DNA of 64,000 bases from Vanilla planifolia (Eukaryota; Streptophyta; Magnoliopsida; Asparagales; Orchidaceae). Location: contig JAIUJO010000446.1 in assembly GCA_023846275.1 (NCBI GenBank), positions 107,001 to 171,000 on the forward strand, read 5' to 3'. A model generated the notes under the pieces. It searched no databases and was not told where the DNA came from. It saw only the letters and a program-made list of their open reading frames with translations. The translations under genes were made by a program, and so were the position numbers. The first letter of the stretch is position 1; every line of letters starts with the position of its first letter. Shown here piece after piece: positions 63,340 through 64,000 of this stretch.

Positions 63340-64000
63340 ATTTGATGAAGGTTGGATCTACAAAAATGGGGTAAATAACGAGAAATAAAAATTTAAATTT
63401 CTTAGAAAAATAATTTAAATAAATAATTTAAAAGTATTTTATAAAAAATTTAAATTTAATTAAAAAATTTACTTTTTTTAGTACAAACAATTTATAAAAT
63501 AACTTAAAATGAAAAATCAATAAGAACTAAAATATGCAGCAGCGATATTTAGGTGGCTCTACTTAAAAGAACTCTACAATCACCCCCGACAAAATCAGCA
63601 AAAAAGAACTAAATATATAAAACATTCACCAAATGACAATTAGGCTAAACCTTACCATAATGAAACAAAAGAAACAAGATATTGTGGCATCATTATCAAA
63701 ATTAATACAACAAAAATCTTTTGCTTGATGAAATAATAAATGAGACAAAAGTATCTTAATCAAACCAATTTTGAATAAAAAATAGATAACTTAATTGACT
63801 TACAAAGAAAGTTGCAATTAGGAGTTTAGCAAGCGAACGAAGTTGCTATACCAGCAAAAATTATTGTGGGCTACAAAGTACTTCAATATCGTGGCTTGAA
63901 AATTTTATTTCAATTGTATGAAAATTCATCAATCTATTTTACTGAAAAATTCTTTTATTTATAAACATTTTTTATGACTAAAAGTACTTAGCAAACAAGC
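63340..64000 (-). repeat. Repeat A copy 2, LTR-like fragment, cut by window edge
   Basis: Partner of 801-1,380 in the same orientation. It begins near a GGTTGGATC...ATGGGGTAAATAACG block and runs past the end of the window. It contains AACTAAAATATGCAGCAGCG, a GCAGCG word that is also common in minus-strand copia LTR ends. With the LTR at 61,578-63,320 it forms a tail-to-tail pair: the reverse complement of 63,360-63,480 resembles 63,230-63,310. Confidence 0.5.

Noticed and set aside
1-64000. Organelle DNA or an insertion of organelle DNA
   Set aside because: The AT-richness prompted the idea, but no organelle gene, tRNA or rRNA segment is visible and the relics are nuclear transposons.

Overview
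The window looks like plant nuclear DNA, probably from a vascular (flowering) plant. The evidence is the reverse-transcriptase, integrase and RNase H relics of plant-type Ty1/copia, Ty3/gypsy and L1 elements, a tRNA-iMet-type primer site and an old satellite array. Base composition is very AT-rich (about one quarter G+C by eye) and CpG is scarce, as expected of long-methylated heterochromatin. I cannot name the species. Some parasitic plants have genomes this AT-rich, but that is only a suggestion. I found no host gene, rRNA, tRNA, CRISPR array or bacterial-type feature, and no open frame exceeds 93 codons.

Layout. 1-7,200: AT-rich repeat debris with an LTR-like fragment (801-1,380) and a small L1 reverse-transcriptase relic (5,410-5,560). 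7,215-11,560: long copy of an unnamed repeat (repeat B) carrying another L1 RT snippet. 12,870-17,862: twelve head-to-tail copies of a diverged ~412-bp satellite. 18,350-21,000: two opposed Ty1/copia relics. 27,350-30,500: an L1 LINE on the minus strand with endonuclease, RT palm and RT C-terminal pieces in collinear order, interrupted by a G+C-richer island. 33,912-33,997: a CA-rich microsatellite. 37,241-42,950: two same-strand LTR copies around a Ty3/gypsy RT relic, with a primer-site match beside the inner LTR. 48,064-52,940: paired repeat families B, C and D around a copia RNase H relic. 54,450-56,850: a minus-strand copia RT/RNase H relic with one RT segment present twice. 59,258-63,320: a SIRE/Maximus-like copia fossil with both LTRs and only about 0.7 kb between them. 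63,340-64,000: a second copy of the LTR-like fragment seen at 801-1,380.

Nothing here works as a gene set. It is a layered record of transposon insertion, internal deletion and satellite amplification followed by long decay. The least explained parts are the 412-bp array, repeat families B, C and D, the G+C-richer island inside the LINE, and a perfect 20-bp inverted repeat at 30,633-30,888. All homology calls come from reading the sequence by eye; no alignment or database search was run.
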